In this document: positions 1-5,547 of the stretch, piece after piece
How the letters are laid out: the number at the start of each line of letters is the position of its first letter
Position numbering within the stretch: position 1 is the stretch's first letter
From: Clostridiales bacterium
GTDB lineage: Bacteria; Bacillota; Clostridia; Lachnospirales; Lachnospiraceae
Assembly (NCBI GenBank): GCA_015655565.1
Contig: JAATEU010000258.1
Coordinates: 1-8,324, forward strand
DNA: 8,324 nucleotides
Direction of reading: 5' to 3'
Made by a program: the position numbers and the translations under genes
Notes under the pieces: model-generated
What the model was told of the DNA's origin: nothing
Seen by the model: the letters and a program-made list of their open reading frames with translations, nothing else
Database searches by the model: none

Positions 1-97
1 TCATGTCCGCAAACTCTTCCGTTATTTTCTCATCAACTGCGGTAAGTCCCTGATCCAGTTCATCCAATATCATATCCTTGTATTCCTGATAACTCAT
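1..97 (-). CDS. N-terminal fragment of probable SIS-domain sugar-phosphate isomerase (6-phospho-3-hexuloisomerase-like)
   Basis: Only the first 32 codons are in the window; the gene runs off the left edge. The ATG at 97 is preceded by GGAGG (103-107) with a 5-nt spacer, which favours it over the in-frame ATGs at 109 and 130. The peptide begins MSYQEYKDMILDEL and continues with a charged helix ending TEEFADM. The spacing Y-x3-I-L-x-E-L followed by E...A-D resembles, from memory, the N-terminal helix of HxlB-type 6-phospho-3-hexuloisomerases, which lies just before the SIS domain. That domain itself is outside the window, so the assignment rests on a short helix. The gene lies 35 nt after the dehydrogenase and is probably the third gene of the kinase operon. 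An isomerase acting on a keto-sugar phosphate would fit with the kinase. Another small helical protein cannot be excluded. Confidence 0.4.
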   Translation of the reverse strand, partial: MSYQEYKDMILDELDQGLTAVDEKITEEFADM

Positions 98-132
98 AAC
101 TACCTCCATGATACCCACTAAGACCCCCATTT

Positions 133-1203
133 TTAAGACGGAAGCTCCTCTTTTGCCTTCCAGGGAAAGATAATGGCCTTAACGGTTTCCTTTCTTTCTA
201 CGGCGGCAAAAGCTTCGTTAAATTCCTCCAGTATAAAACGGTGGGTAATATAATAAGATGCTTTTATTTTCCCCTTACTGATTAGCTCCAGTGCTTCCTT
301 ATTCTGTCTGCCAAGGCTTGAGGAGGCTCCGGTTAAGATACATTCCTGATAATGGATAATGTTCGCTTCAATATGGGAAATACAGTTATCTTTTGGAAGC
401 CCTCCAAAAAAATTTATCCTTCCTCTGGGTGCTGTTATGTGCAATGCCAATTCCTGCGCTTCATGAGACGGCGCCGCTACAATTACAACATCGGCTCCAA
501 TTCCATCCGTTTCTTCCAATACTCTCTTTACCAGTTCCTTTCCCTGTTCCGGTAATACCAGGTCGGGCTTGAACTTTTCTTTTGCCAGGTTTAATCTTCC
601 GGGAGTCCTTCCGCTTAAAATTACTTTCTTTGCACCTCTTGCTTTTGCCAGCTGGATATGCATAAGTCCTGCCGGTCCCGGTCCCATGATCACCACAGTA
701 TCACCGTCTCTTACCATTGCCCTTTCCTGTGCATTGATGCAGCATGCCAGAAGTTCCGACATACTGGCTTCTTCAAAAGATAAGTTTTCAGGAATAATAT
801 TGACAAACCCATTCTTAACCACATTTACCGGGGGTACTATGAACTGTGCAAAGCCGCCCGAGCTTGCGTATCCTACGCTTGGCTTCGGGTTAATACATAT
901 ATTTTCCATACCGTTTTTGCAGTATTTACAATCACCGCAGCCATGGCCGGGAGCAACACACACTCTGTCTCCGACTCCAAAGCCTTTGGTCTCTTTTCCT
1001 ATTTCCACTACGGTACCTGCTATTTCATGTCCAATAATTCTTGGAAAAGTTGCCCTTGGATCTCCTGTCGTAAATATTCTCAGGTCAGAGCCGCAGATTG
1101 CACAAGCCTCTACCCTGATTTTTAAACTTCCTGCTTCTGTTACCGGTTCCGGTACCTCCAGTACTTTCGCTTCCCGTATTCTCTCAACTACTGCTGCCTT
1201 CAA
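133..1203 (-). CDS. Zinc-dependent medium-chain alcohol/polyol dehydrogenase (sorbitol/threonine dehydrogenase type)
   Basis: A cytoplasmic NAD(P)-dependent oxidoreductase of the MDR superfamily, likely interconverting a polyol and a ketose or a similar secondary alcohol. Numbering from the TTG at 1203 (356 aa): catalytic-zinc ligands Cys37 in ACAICGSD and His59-Glu60 in IIGHE; structural-zinc cysteines 89, 92, 95 and 103; a further probable zinc-site Glu150; and the dinucleotide loop GPGPAG at 174-179 opening the Rossmann fold. Length is normal for the family. An in-frame ATG exists at 1236, but it overlaps the kinase end by 13 nt, and AAGGAGG (1213-1219) then lies inside the reading frame. 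That motif sits 9 nt before TTG 1203, and the protein then starts MKAAVVE, the usual MDR start. The gene follows the kinase by 20 nt, so they are co-transcribed. Exact substrate and NAD/NADP preference are not readable. The family call is secure. Confidence 0.93.
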   Translation of the reverse strand: MKAAVVERIREAKVLEVPEPVTEAGSLKIRVEACAICGSDLRIFTTGDPRATFPRIIGHEIAGTVVEIGKETKGFGVGDRVCVAPGHGCGDCKYCKNGMENICINPKPSVGYASSGGFAQFIVPPVNVVKNGFVNIIPENLSFEEASMSELLACCINAQERAMVRDGDTVVIMGPGPAGLMHIQLAKARGAKKVILSGRTPGRLNLAKEKFKPDLVLPEQGKELVKRVLEETDGIGADVVIVAAPSHEAQELALHITAPRGRINFFGGLPKDNCISHIEANIIHYQECILTGASSSLGRQNKEALELISKGKIKASYYITHRFILEEFNEAFAAVERKETVKAIIFPWKAKEELPS

Positions 1204-1212
1204 AATTATCTG

Positions 1213-1219
1213 CCTCCTT
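1213..1219 (-). promoter_or_regulatory. Shine-Dalgarno site deciding a TTG start for the dehydrogenase
   Basis: AAGGAGG lies 4 nt after the kinase stop codon and 9 nt before TTG at 1203. It is the only strong ribosome site here and would be inside the coding region if the ATG at 1236 were used, so it supports the TTG start. Confidence 0.75.
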
Positions 1220-1223
1220 GCTT

Positions 1224-2720
1224 TTATGCCTGCCATAGCTTATGACATGCCGGATATAGCTCTAAATACTCTTTATAGCATTTTTCATACTTTTCTTTTT
1301 GCTCTGCCTGGGGATAAAAAACATTCTCCACCATTGAAAATTGTTGACTGACCACGGACAGGTCCCTTAAAATTTCACTCCCTATTCCTGCAATGATTGC
1401 CGCACCCAGGCATCCAATCTCACCATTTCTCATTCTTACTATCTTTTTACCCGTAATGTTTGCTTTCACCTGTAAAATCAAATCGGATTTCGCCCCCCCT
1501 CCGATACATCTTACTTCATTGACTGCAATTCCGTTTCTCTCCATGTTTTCAAGATTTATTCTCTGCTCATAACAGGTTGATTCAATAATTGCTTTATATA
1601 GCTCATATCTGTCGGTATCCAGCGTCAGCCCATATATAACCCCTTTCGCTCTAAAATCCATGGTCGGCGTTCCTGCACCCGAAAAATACGGAAGCACATA
1701 TAACCGGGTCGGTTCCTTATAATGTTCATTAATGTATTTTGAATACTCATCATAGAATTCTTTGCCGGGGTCGTTCACAATTTTTTCCTTCAGCCACTTT
1801 AAAATGGAAGCACTGCAGGTAAGGAACGTCATATATGCATATAAATCTCCGACGGGATAACAATATACCGGAATATTTTCTTTCACCATCTGTTCCGTAA
1901 TAACCAGGTTTTTGCCGACAGATACATTGCTTTCCGTGGTTCCCAGGGAATCCATAACCAATCCCGGTTCCAATATTCCTGCTCCCAGCGCGCAGCATAC
2001 CTGATCATGGGCGCCGGCAACGATTTTTACCTTTTTGCCAAAGCCAAACCGCTCCTGATATTCAGTCTTTACTGAACCGATAACGGTGCCTGATTTGACA
2101 GTTCCGGGCAGAAGCTCTTTTTTTATACCACATACCGTTAAGATCCGGTCAGACCATATCTTTTCCCTGATGTCAAATAGCATGGTTCTGGAAGCCATGG
2201 AATAGTCAATTGCTGACGCGGCTCCCAGCCGATAGGCAATATAATCGCCAAAGCACATGATTTTTTTTGCCCGCCCATACTCGCTTTTGTAATGATTCTT
2301 TATATACAGAATTTTGGTTGCCGAAAACATGGTGTGCATAGGCATCCCTGTCCTCTGCATGATTTCTTCTTTACTGAACTGCCTGCAAAACCATTGAAAT
2401 TCCTTTTCATTCCTGGAATCAAAGGTAATAATCGCAGGAAGCAGCGGCTTATCATTTTCATCCACAAGAATAATTGCTTCTCCCTGGGTCGAAATACTTA
2501 ATGCGGCTGCCTTCTCCAGATTGCAGGCTTTGCTGCAGCTGCCAATACAATCTAATACGGCTTCAAACACTTCATCGGCATCCAGTTCCATAGCACCTTT
2601 GTAAGGGTAGATTATTTCATAGGAATGATATGCACTTGTAATTACTTCACCATTAAGATTATAAATTGCCACTTTACTTCCTGATGTACCTACATCAATT
2701 CCCATTAAATATTGGTCCAT
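1224..2720 (-). CDS. FGGY-family carbohydrate kinase (xylulokinase/YgcE-like)
   Basis: ATP-dependent cytoplasmic kinase phosphorylating an unidentified sugar or polyol. From the ATG at 2720 it is 498 aa, normal for the family. The N-terminal actin-like fold opens with MGIDVGTSGSK (Asp9, phosphate-binding loop). The probable catalytic Asp239 is in GAHDQ, followed by SLGTTES near 259-265. The C-terminal FGGY region has GGGAKSD at 407-413 and an ATP-site motif NGEIGCLGAA around 432-441. The frame is open further upstream to an ATG at 2804, but those extra 28 codons lie in the repeated RNA-like element, and residues before MDQYLMGID have no family counterpart, so 2720 is chosen. Its ribosome site is a modest GGGTG (2726-2730) inside the conserved RNA core. 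First gene of the kinase-dehydrogenase-SIS operon. The substrate remains open; overall resemblance is closer to xylulokinase/YgcE-like members than to glycerol kinase. Confidence 0.92.
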   Translation of the reverse strand: MDQYLMGIDVGTSGSKVAIYNLNGEVITSAYHSYEIIYPYKGAMELDADEVFEAVLDCIGSCSKACNLEKAAALSISTQGEAIILVDENDKPLLPAIITFDSRNEKEFQWFCRQFSKEEIMQRTGMPMHTMFSATKILYIKNHYKSEYGRAKKIMCFGDYIAYRLGAASAIDYSMASRTMLFDIREKIWSDRILTVCGIKKELLPGTVKSGTVIGSVKTEYQERFGFGKKVKIVAGAHDQVCCALGAGILEPGLVMDSLGTTESNVSVGKNLVITEQMVKENIPVYCYPVGDLYAYMTFLTCSASILKWLKEKIVNDPGKEFYDEYSKYINEHYKEPTRLYVLPYFSGAGTPTMDFRAKGVIYGLTLDTDRYELYKAIIESTCYEQRINLENMERNGIAVNEVRCIGGGAKSDLILQVKANITGKKIVRMRNGEIGCLGAAIIAGIGSEILRDLSVVSQQFSMVENVFYPQAEQKEKYEKCYKEYLELYPACHKLWQA

Positions 2721-2721
2721 T

Positions 2722-2830
2722 TTTACACCCATTGCATACCGCATCTGCCTGCAGATGTGATACTGCCACAAATAGATACGTTTGAAAGAATCACAATATG
2801 GCATCCTTCCTCAATTTATATTTTCTTTCA
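2722..2830 (-). promoter_or_regulatory. Candidate structured RNA element, copy 2 (start-codon-proximal)
   Basis: Read 5' to 3' on the minus strand. Stem P1 is UGAAAGAA (2830-2823) pairing with UUCUUUCA (2790-2783), enclosing 32 nt that contain AAUAUAAA and GGAUGCCA. A linker with UCUAUU follows, then UGUGGCAGUA leads into a long hairpin. Its top is CAUCUG-CAGG-CAGAUG, its base UAUC/GGUA and, after a bulged G, GCA/UGC. The copy ends in the 19-nt core GGTATGCAATGGGTGTAAA (2740-2722), one base before the kinase ATG. UGCCA in the P1 loop (2803-2799) could also pair with UGGCA (2768-2764), giving a pseudoknot or a competing fold. All of this is seen in the sequence; a riboswitch-like role is inferred. 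No intrinsic terminator lies between it and the gene, so control of translation initiation is the likelier mode. Confidence 0.7.
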
Positions 2831-2833
2831 CTC

Positions 2834-2940
2834 TTTACACCCATTGCATACCCCAGACCTGTCTGGGGTACTGCCACATACAATAGAAAGGGTTGAAAGA
2901 ATGTCAATTTGGCATCCTTTCTTTATATTTTCATTCAACC
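2834..2940 (-). promoter_or_regulatory. Candidate structured RNA element, copy 1 (upstream)
   Basis: Same layout as the start-proximal copy. P1 is GGUUGAAUGAA (2940-2930) with UUCUUUCAACC (2901-2891), ten pairs and one U-U mismatch, enclosing 28 nt with AAUAUAAA and GGAUGCCA. Then come UCUAUU, UGUGGCAGUA, and a hairpin UACCCCAGA-CAGG-UCUGGGGUA on GCA/UGC with the same bulged G. It ends in the identical 19-nt core at 2852-2834. The hairpin stem shares little sequence with copy 2 but stays fully paired, and the CAGG loop is unchanged: compensatory change typical of RNA. Only 3 nt separate this core from P1 of copy 2. It does not match the hallmark sequences I know for glycine, guanidine, THF, ZTP, purine, TPP, cobalamin or c-di-GMP riboswitches, or T-boxes. 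Confidence 0.7.
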
Positions 2941-2977
2941 TTCCAGACCGTACAATTAATAAGAAAGAGTCTGGAGG
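2939..2977 (-). other. Leader hairpin upstream of the tandem RNA elements
   Basis: On the minus strand CCUCCAGAC (2977-2969) pairs with GUCUGGAAGG (2948-2939): nine pairs with one bulged A and a 20-nt AU-rich loop. Its last two G residues (2940-2939) are also the first two of P1 of copy 1, so the two stems compete at that end. CCAGAC and GUCUGG recur in the second hairpin of copy 1, so alternative pairings are possible. No U-run follows, so it is not an intrinsic terminator. Confidence 0.5.
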
Positions 2978-2993
2978 GCAAACTCTGTAATGT

Positions 2994-3006
2994 GAAAATT
3001 ATTTTC
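2994..3006. promoter_or_regulatory. Palindrome, candidate RpiR operator in the kinase leader
   Basis: GAAAATTATTTTC is a perfect 13-bp palindrome about an unpaired central T. The minus strand at 4290-4278, over the regulator's predicted transcription start, has a 12/13 match. AATTATTTT, its right half, recurs at 3014-3022 and 3032-3040, at 17- and 18-nt steps. Palindromes of this AT-rich kind are common for RpiR-family regulators, but in such AT-rich DNA chance matches are possible. Confidence 0.4.
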
Positions 3007-3028
3007 TTTACATAATTATTTTTGTTAT

Positions 3029-3041
3029 AAAAATTATTTTC
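3029..3041. promoter_or_regulatory. Second operator-like site in the kinase leader
   Basis: AAAAATTATTTTC matches the palindrome at 2994-3006 in 12 of 13 positions and lies roughly 10 to 20 nt after the predicted transcription start of the kinase operon. Binding here could block elongation or promoter clearance. This is inference from sequence similarity only. Confidence 0.3.
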
Positions 3042-3056
3042 ATAGCTGATGTATGT

Positions 3057-3085
3057 ATTGTAATATACTTTTTTATAAAATGCAA
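3057..3085 (-). promoter_or_regulatory. Probable sigma-A promoter of the kinase operon
   Basis: On the minus strand TTGCAT (3085-3080), a 17-nt spacer and TACAAT (3062-3057). The -10 matches consensus at five of six positions; the -35 keeps only TTG. Start of transcription would be near 3050, giving a leader of about 330 nt that contains the operator-like sites, the leader hairpin and both RNA elements. It lies downstream of the regulator's terminator, so an independent promoter is needed here. The surrounding DNA is very AT-rich, which lowers specificity. Confidence 0.5.
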
Positions 3086-3170
3086 CACTTTTACTGGCTT
3101 TTTTTTATTTTTATTATGCATAAATACTTTTTTAAAATTACAGATGTGGTATCATAATAATTTATAGCAC

Positions 3171-3200
3171 AAAAATAACGGCTCCCTTGGGGAAACCGTT
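3171..3200 (-). terminator. Intrinsic terminator of the regulator gene
   Basis: On the minus strand a ten-pair stem starts AACGGUUUCC (3200-3191), with a CCAA loop, and is followed directly by AUUUUU (3176-3171). It begins 8 nt after the regulator's stop codon. It separates the regulator from the kinase operon. The plus strand also has a T-run after the stem (3204-3210), so it could work in both directions, though no plus-strand gene is supported here. Confidence 0.85.
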
Positions 3201-3208
3201 GTATTTTT

Positions 3209-4120
3209 TTACTTCTGAACCTTCTCTTCTTCCATTTCCAATGCTGTTTTATAGAATTTTTCCAGTATTTGTACTCCTGCTTTCATCGACACACTCATAT
3301 AAATACTGTCCAGAACAGCGATCTGCGCGATATTTTCCGATGCAGGTTCATAAGAAAGTTTATCTTCCACCGATAAATAGCTTTCGTAATTGAAAGATGT
3401 ATAAATCGGATACTCTACTGCCTTGGCTATGGGTGAATTTATCGCACTGGTAATTCCTACTGTAATTGCACCGTTTTTCCTTGCTCTCCTTGTATTCTGA
3501 ACTACCGATTTAGAACGTCCGTAATTACTGATTGCAATTATTACATCCCTTTCATCACACATACTTGAAGCGACAATCTGCTCATGAGCATCACTATAGC
3601 AAAAGGTGTTTATTCCCAAGCGATAAAGCCTTGATCTGCCGCTTTCCGCAGTAACCCGGGAACGTCCTACGCCAAATAAAATCACGTTACGGGCTTTCAT
3701 AATAAATTTTGATACTTTATCAATGGTCTCATAGTCAAGGATTGACAATGTATCCTCCAGCATCTGCATATTGCTTCGGAAAACTTTTTTGCACATGATT
3801 TCCGTAGAATCATTTCTGCTGATGCCTCCGTATTCAAGCTTCGGATAAATCAAATCGGAATCTTCACTGTTATCACTTTCCGTATTGTTTAAAGAACTCA
3901 CCATCTCCAGCTGGAATGCTTTGTAATTCTTAAACCCCATATGCTTTACGTACCGTGAAACTGTTGCATCGCTGACTCCGCTATTGCCTGCCAATTCACT
4001 GATCCCCATATAAGCTACCTTTTCAAAGTTTTTTATCAAAAAATCTGATATGCTTTGCATAGCCGGATTCATACTGGCATATTTATTGTTAATATCCAGT
4101 ACAATTTTAGGCGTAACCAT
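3209..4120 (-). CDS. RpiR/MurR-family transcriptional regulator (HTH + SIS domains)
   Basis: A 303-aa DNA-binding regulator expected to sense a phosphorylated sugar. The N-terminal HTH_6 domain spans roughly residues 1-75, with the recognition region MGISELAGNSGVSDATVSRYVKHMG split over about 38-62. The SIS domain covers about 143-275 and opens ARNVILFGVGRSR. The usual SIS loop SxSGxT appears as SNYGRSK (198-204), so phosphosugar contacts may differ from textbook members. The start at 4120 is supported by GGGGAGG (4129-4135) with an 8-nt spacer. It has its own promoter and terminator and lies between the GRE set and the kinase operon, which makes it the likely local regulator of both. Autoregulation is suggested by the palindrome over its predicted transcription start. 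Repressor versus activator is not decided by sequence. Confidence 0.93.
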   Translation of the reverse strand: MVTPKIVLDINNKYASMNPAMQSISDFLIKNFEKVAYMGISELAGNSGVSDATVSRYVKHMGFKNYKAFQLEMVSSLNNTESDNSEDSDLIYPKLEYGGISRNDSTEIMCKKVFRSNMQMLEDTLSILDYETIDKVSKFIMKARNVILFGVGRSRVTAESGRSRLYRLGINTFCYSDAHEQIVASSMCDERDVIIAISNYGRSKSVVQNTRRARKNGAITVGITSAINSPIAKAVEYPIYTSFNYESYLSVEDKLSYEPASENIAQIAVLDSIYMSVSMKAGVQILEKFYKTALEMEEEKVQK

Positions 4121-4155
4121 CCAAAAAACCTCCCCTTAAGATTATTAATTTTCAA

Positions 4156-4269
4156 TCCCGATTCCAATGCATAATATCCAGGCATAATACCGCCCTTGAC
4201 TGAGCCTAAAATTTCCACCTTTGAATAAGGTACTTCATTCAATGCCGCCTGAACATTGGAGAAAATGTC
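4156..4269 (-). pseudogene. Decayed fragment resembling ribulokinase-type FGGY kinase
   Basis: In the regulator's untranslated leader, one minus-strand frame reads coding-like: from 4269 DIFSNVQAALNEVPY..., then VEILGSVKGGIMPGYY and ALESG (4218-4156). From memory, the last part aligns with the AraB region around [20 protein letters not shown]; the shared G-V-x-G-x3-PG and LE-x-G pattern is specific to ribulokinase-like FGGY enzymes. Homology appears lost after ALESG, where AraB continues with QSA-x-GD. There is no start codon with a ribosome site, no N- or C-terminal part, and a TAA closes the frame upstream within the promoter. I infer a relic of a kinase gene between the SMP-30 and regulator genes. 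A chance match over about 20 residues is possible. Confidence 0.4.
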
Positions 4270-4277
4270 ACACTTTT

Positions 4278-4290
4278 GAAAATAATTTAC
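4278..4290. promoter_or_regulatory. Candidate autoregulatory operator of the RpiR-type regulator
   Basis: Minus-strand GTAAATTATTTTC overlaps the predicted transcription start of the regulator promoter and matches the palindrome at 2994-3006 in 12 of 13 positions. Presence at both regulated-looking promoters suggests a shared operator; AT richness limits certainty. Confidence 0.4.
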
Positions 4291-4296
4291 ACAAAA

Positions 4297-4325
4297 ATTA
4301 TATATCGGAAATTTTTTTTAGTCAA
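4297..4325 (-). promoter_or_regulatory. Sigma-A promoter of the regulator gene
   Basis: TTGACT (4325-4320), exactly 17 nt, then a perfect TATAAT (4302-4297) on the minus strand. This is the best promoter in the window. Transcription should start near 4290, giving a leader of about 170 nt before the regulator ATG at 4120, which contains the FGGY-like relic. Confidence 0.8.
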
Positions 4326-4523
4326 TAGAATTTATTATAATATAATAATAACGCTTTTTACCGCAGAAATTCTTGGAGCAGCAAACGGTTTGTATAGATA
4401 ACCCTGCCATATTCAGAGGAAGAGCATTCTCCTTTACTTTCCCACAGGCAAGCGTACAGCACCATTTGCTTTCCATGATTGCCTGGGTATAAGCCATGAA
4501 AGGAGTTATGTTCCATTGGGTAT
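4326..4523 (-). other. Non-genic stretch after the SMP-30 gene
   Basis: About 200 bp between the SMP-30 stop and the regulator promoter. A minus-strand frame is open from 4564 to 4358 (68 codons) but overlaps the SMP-30 end out of frame, lacks a convincing ribosome site and gives a Cys- and Ser-rich peptide I do not recognise. Another frame is open across most of the stretch without a recognisable domain. No hairpin followed by a U-run was found, so where transcription of the GRE set ends is unclear. It could be further debris of the gene whose relic lies at 4156-4269. Confidence 0.35.
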
Positions 4524-5513
4524 TTATTCCAGACGCAATTGCGACATGGTCGCGGGCATTTCATGTTTTGTATTAACTTTTCCTTCCTCTGTTACTAAGT
4601 CAAAGCAGGATGCAATGATTTTTCCCTGCCAGATGATCGGTTCGCCGGGCTGGTCAAGCCCGCCGTCTAAACCGTCGCAATCCGGGCTTTGTGAAATCCT
4701 CTCTAACGTTCCGTCCGGATACATTTTTACAATTGCATTATCTGAAAAATCGGCAATATATAGATTACCCCTATTATCAAATACCATTCCGTCCGTTGAT
4801 TTTAACTGGATTGGGTCTTTTGCATAAACTTTATTATCCGCTACGCTGCCATCCGGATGAAAAGTAATTCTATGTATAGTCCCATCCCCAAAGTTACCAA
4901 CATACAGATTACCTTCTTTATCAAAGGCTATACCGTCAGCACCATACTGGCAGGCTTCATTCCATGTTATAAAAGTTGTTAAAATATGTTTATCTTCCGG
5001 AGAATTAGTAATATGGATGTTCTCTTCCTCCAATCCAAAACGATATACACAGCTTACAAGCCTTCCGCTTGGATTCTTTACTTTGGTTAAACAGCTCTGT
5101 GTTACATACATAAAATTATCCCTGATGCGGATTCCGTTCGGATGTTCCATACCATAAGCGACTACTTTACAACTTTCAAGATTTCCGTCTTTATCTGCTT
5201 TTAATTTTAATACGCGGCCTTTAAAAGCTAAATCTTCTCTTCCTGACCACCCCTGGTTATCGCAAATATAAAGATATCCCTTTTCGTCAAAGGCAATTCC
5301 CATATTACGTGCAATACCCGTATCCGGATGAACCGGTACATCAAACCACTTACTGGCATTTTTGTCCTTATCAATACGTACCATACATCCGCTCATGTTA
5401 TCATCCGCATAGTTTGGACAGGATAGAATCAGGTTTTCCTCCGTATCGATCTCCATCCCGTCAGGCGTACATACATAATCAGGTAAAAGCATAAATAATT
5501 CTGGTTTTTGCAT
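4524..5513 (-). CDS. SMP-30/gluconolactonase-family beta-propeller protein
   Basis: Predicted cytoplasmic lactone hydrolase of the SMP-30/gluconolactonase/LRE family: 329 aa, slightly longer than the usual 290-310, with no signal peptide or membrane segment. Blade-like repeats of the form DGIAFDxxGNLYVxNxxDGxI are clear at about 71-87, 193-213 and 241-263. Family landmarks are PDGMEID (17-23, in place of the usual EGPxW metal Glu segment), HPNGI (124-128, metal Asn) and ADGIAFD (192-198, metal Asp). The first motif is diverged, so metal binding and lactonase activity are likely rather than proven; a related strictosidine-synthase-like fold is the alternative. The ATG at 5513 is 34 nt after the isomerase stop; its ribosome site is weak (AAAGGA is 13 nt away, with GTGAG nearer), which suggests coupling to the upstream gene. 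Likely role: opening a sugar lactone to its acid. Confidence 0.85.
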   Translation of the reverse strand: MQKPELFMLLPDYVCTPDGMEIDTEENLILSCPNYADDNMSGCMVRIDKDKNASKWFDVPVHPDTGIARNMGIAFDEKGYLYICDNQGWSGREDLAFKGRVLKLKADKDGNLESCKVVAYGMEHPNGIRIRDNFMYVTQSCLTKVKNPSGRLVSCVYRFGLEEENIHITNSPEDKHILTTFITWNEACQYGADGIAFDKEGNLYVGNFGDGTIHRITFHPDGSVADNKVYAKDPIQLKSTDGMVFDNRGNLYIADFSDNAIVKMYPDGTLERISQSPDCDGLDGGLDQPGEPIIWQGKIIASCFDLVTEEGKVNTKHEMPATMSQLRLE

Positions 5514-5547
5514 ATTAACTCACATTTCCTTTCATGATTTTTATTAC

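Larger units (their letters stand above)
2722..2940 (-). repeat. Tandem direct repeat, two units, 112-nt period
   Basis: Two imperfect direct repeats make up the tandem RNA-like element. The identical 19-nt block lies at 2722-2740 and 2834-2852 (offset 112). Other shared blocks include TGGCA (+ strand; 2799-2803 and 2910-2914) and TGCCA (+ strand; 2764-2768 and 2872-2876). The offsets vary (108-112), so the copies differ by small insertions in linkers and in the variable stem. No further copy is seen upstream of 2940. Confidence 0.85.

Noticed and set aside
569..1351. Long plus-strand open frame of 260 codons
   Set aside because: It is antisense to the dehydrogenase and kinase end, and its translation is low-complexity and unlike any family, whereas the minus frame has all MDR motifs. 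The other plus-strand frames are equally shadows.
2721..2804. N-terminal 28-codon extension of the kinase
   Set aside because: The extension lies in the repeated RNA-like element, has no family counterpart, and the ATG at 2804 directly abuts its GGAAGG with no usable spacing.
2722..2940. T-box or known sugar antiterminator (LicT/SacY RAT)
   Set aside because: There is no T-box bulge sequence, no specifier arrangement, and no terminator overlapping a RAT-like palindrome. The tandem units have their own conserved core.
2722..2940. CRISPR array
   Set aside because: There are only two units, they differ internally and show compensatory pairing, and there are no short identical repeats with unrelated spacers and no cas genes.
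3144..3158. CAGATGTG word shared with the copy 2 hairpin, as a third repeat remnant
   Set aside because: Only eight bases match, without the neighbouring core, and it lies off the 112-nt period upstream of the predicted promoter.
4346..4359. Possible CcpA cre site upstream of the regulator promoter
   Set aside because: The minus strand reads AAAAAGCGTTATTA, which misses three of the fixed cre positions (the leading TG and the C near the end).
4358..4564. 68-codon minus-strand open frame
   Set aside because: It begins inside the SMP-30 gene in another frame, lacks a clear ribosome site and gives no recognisable protein.
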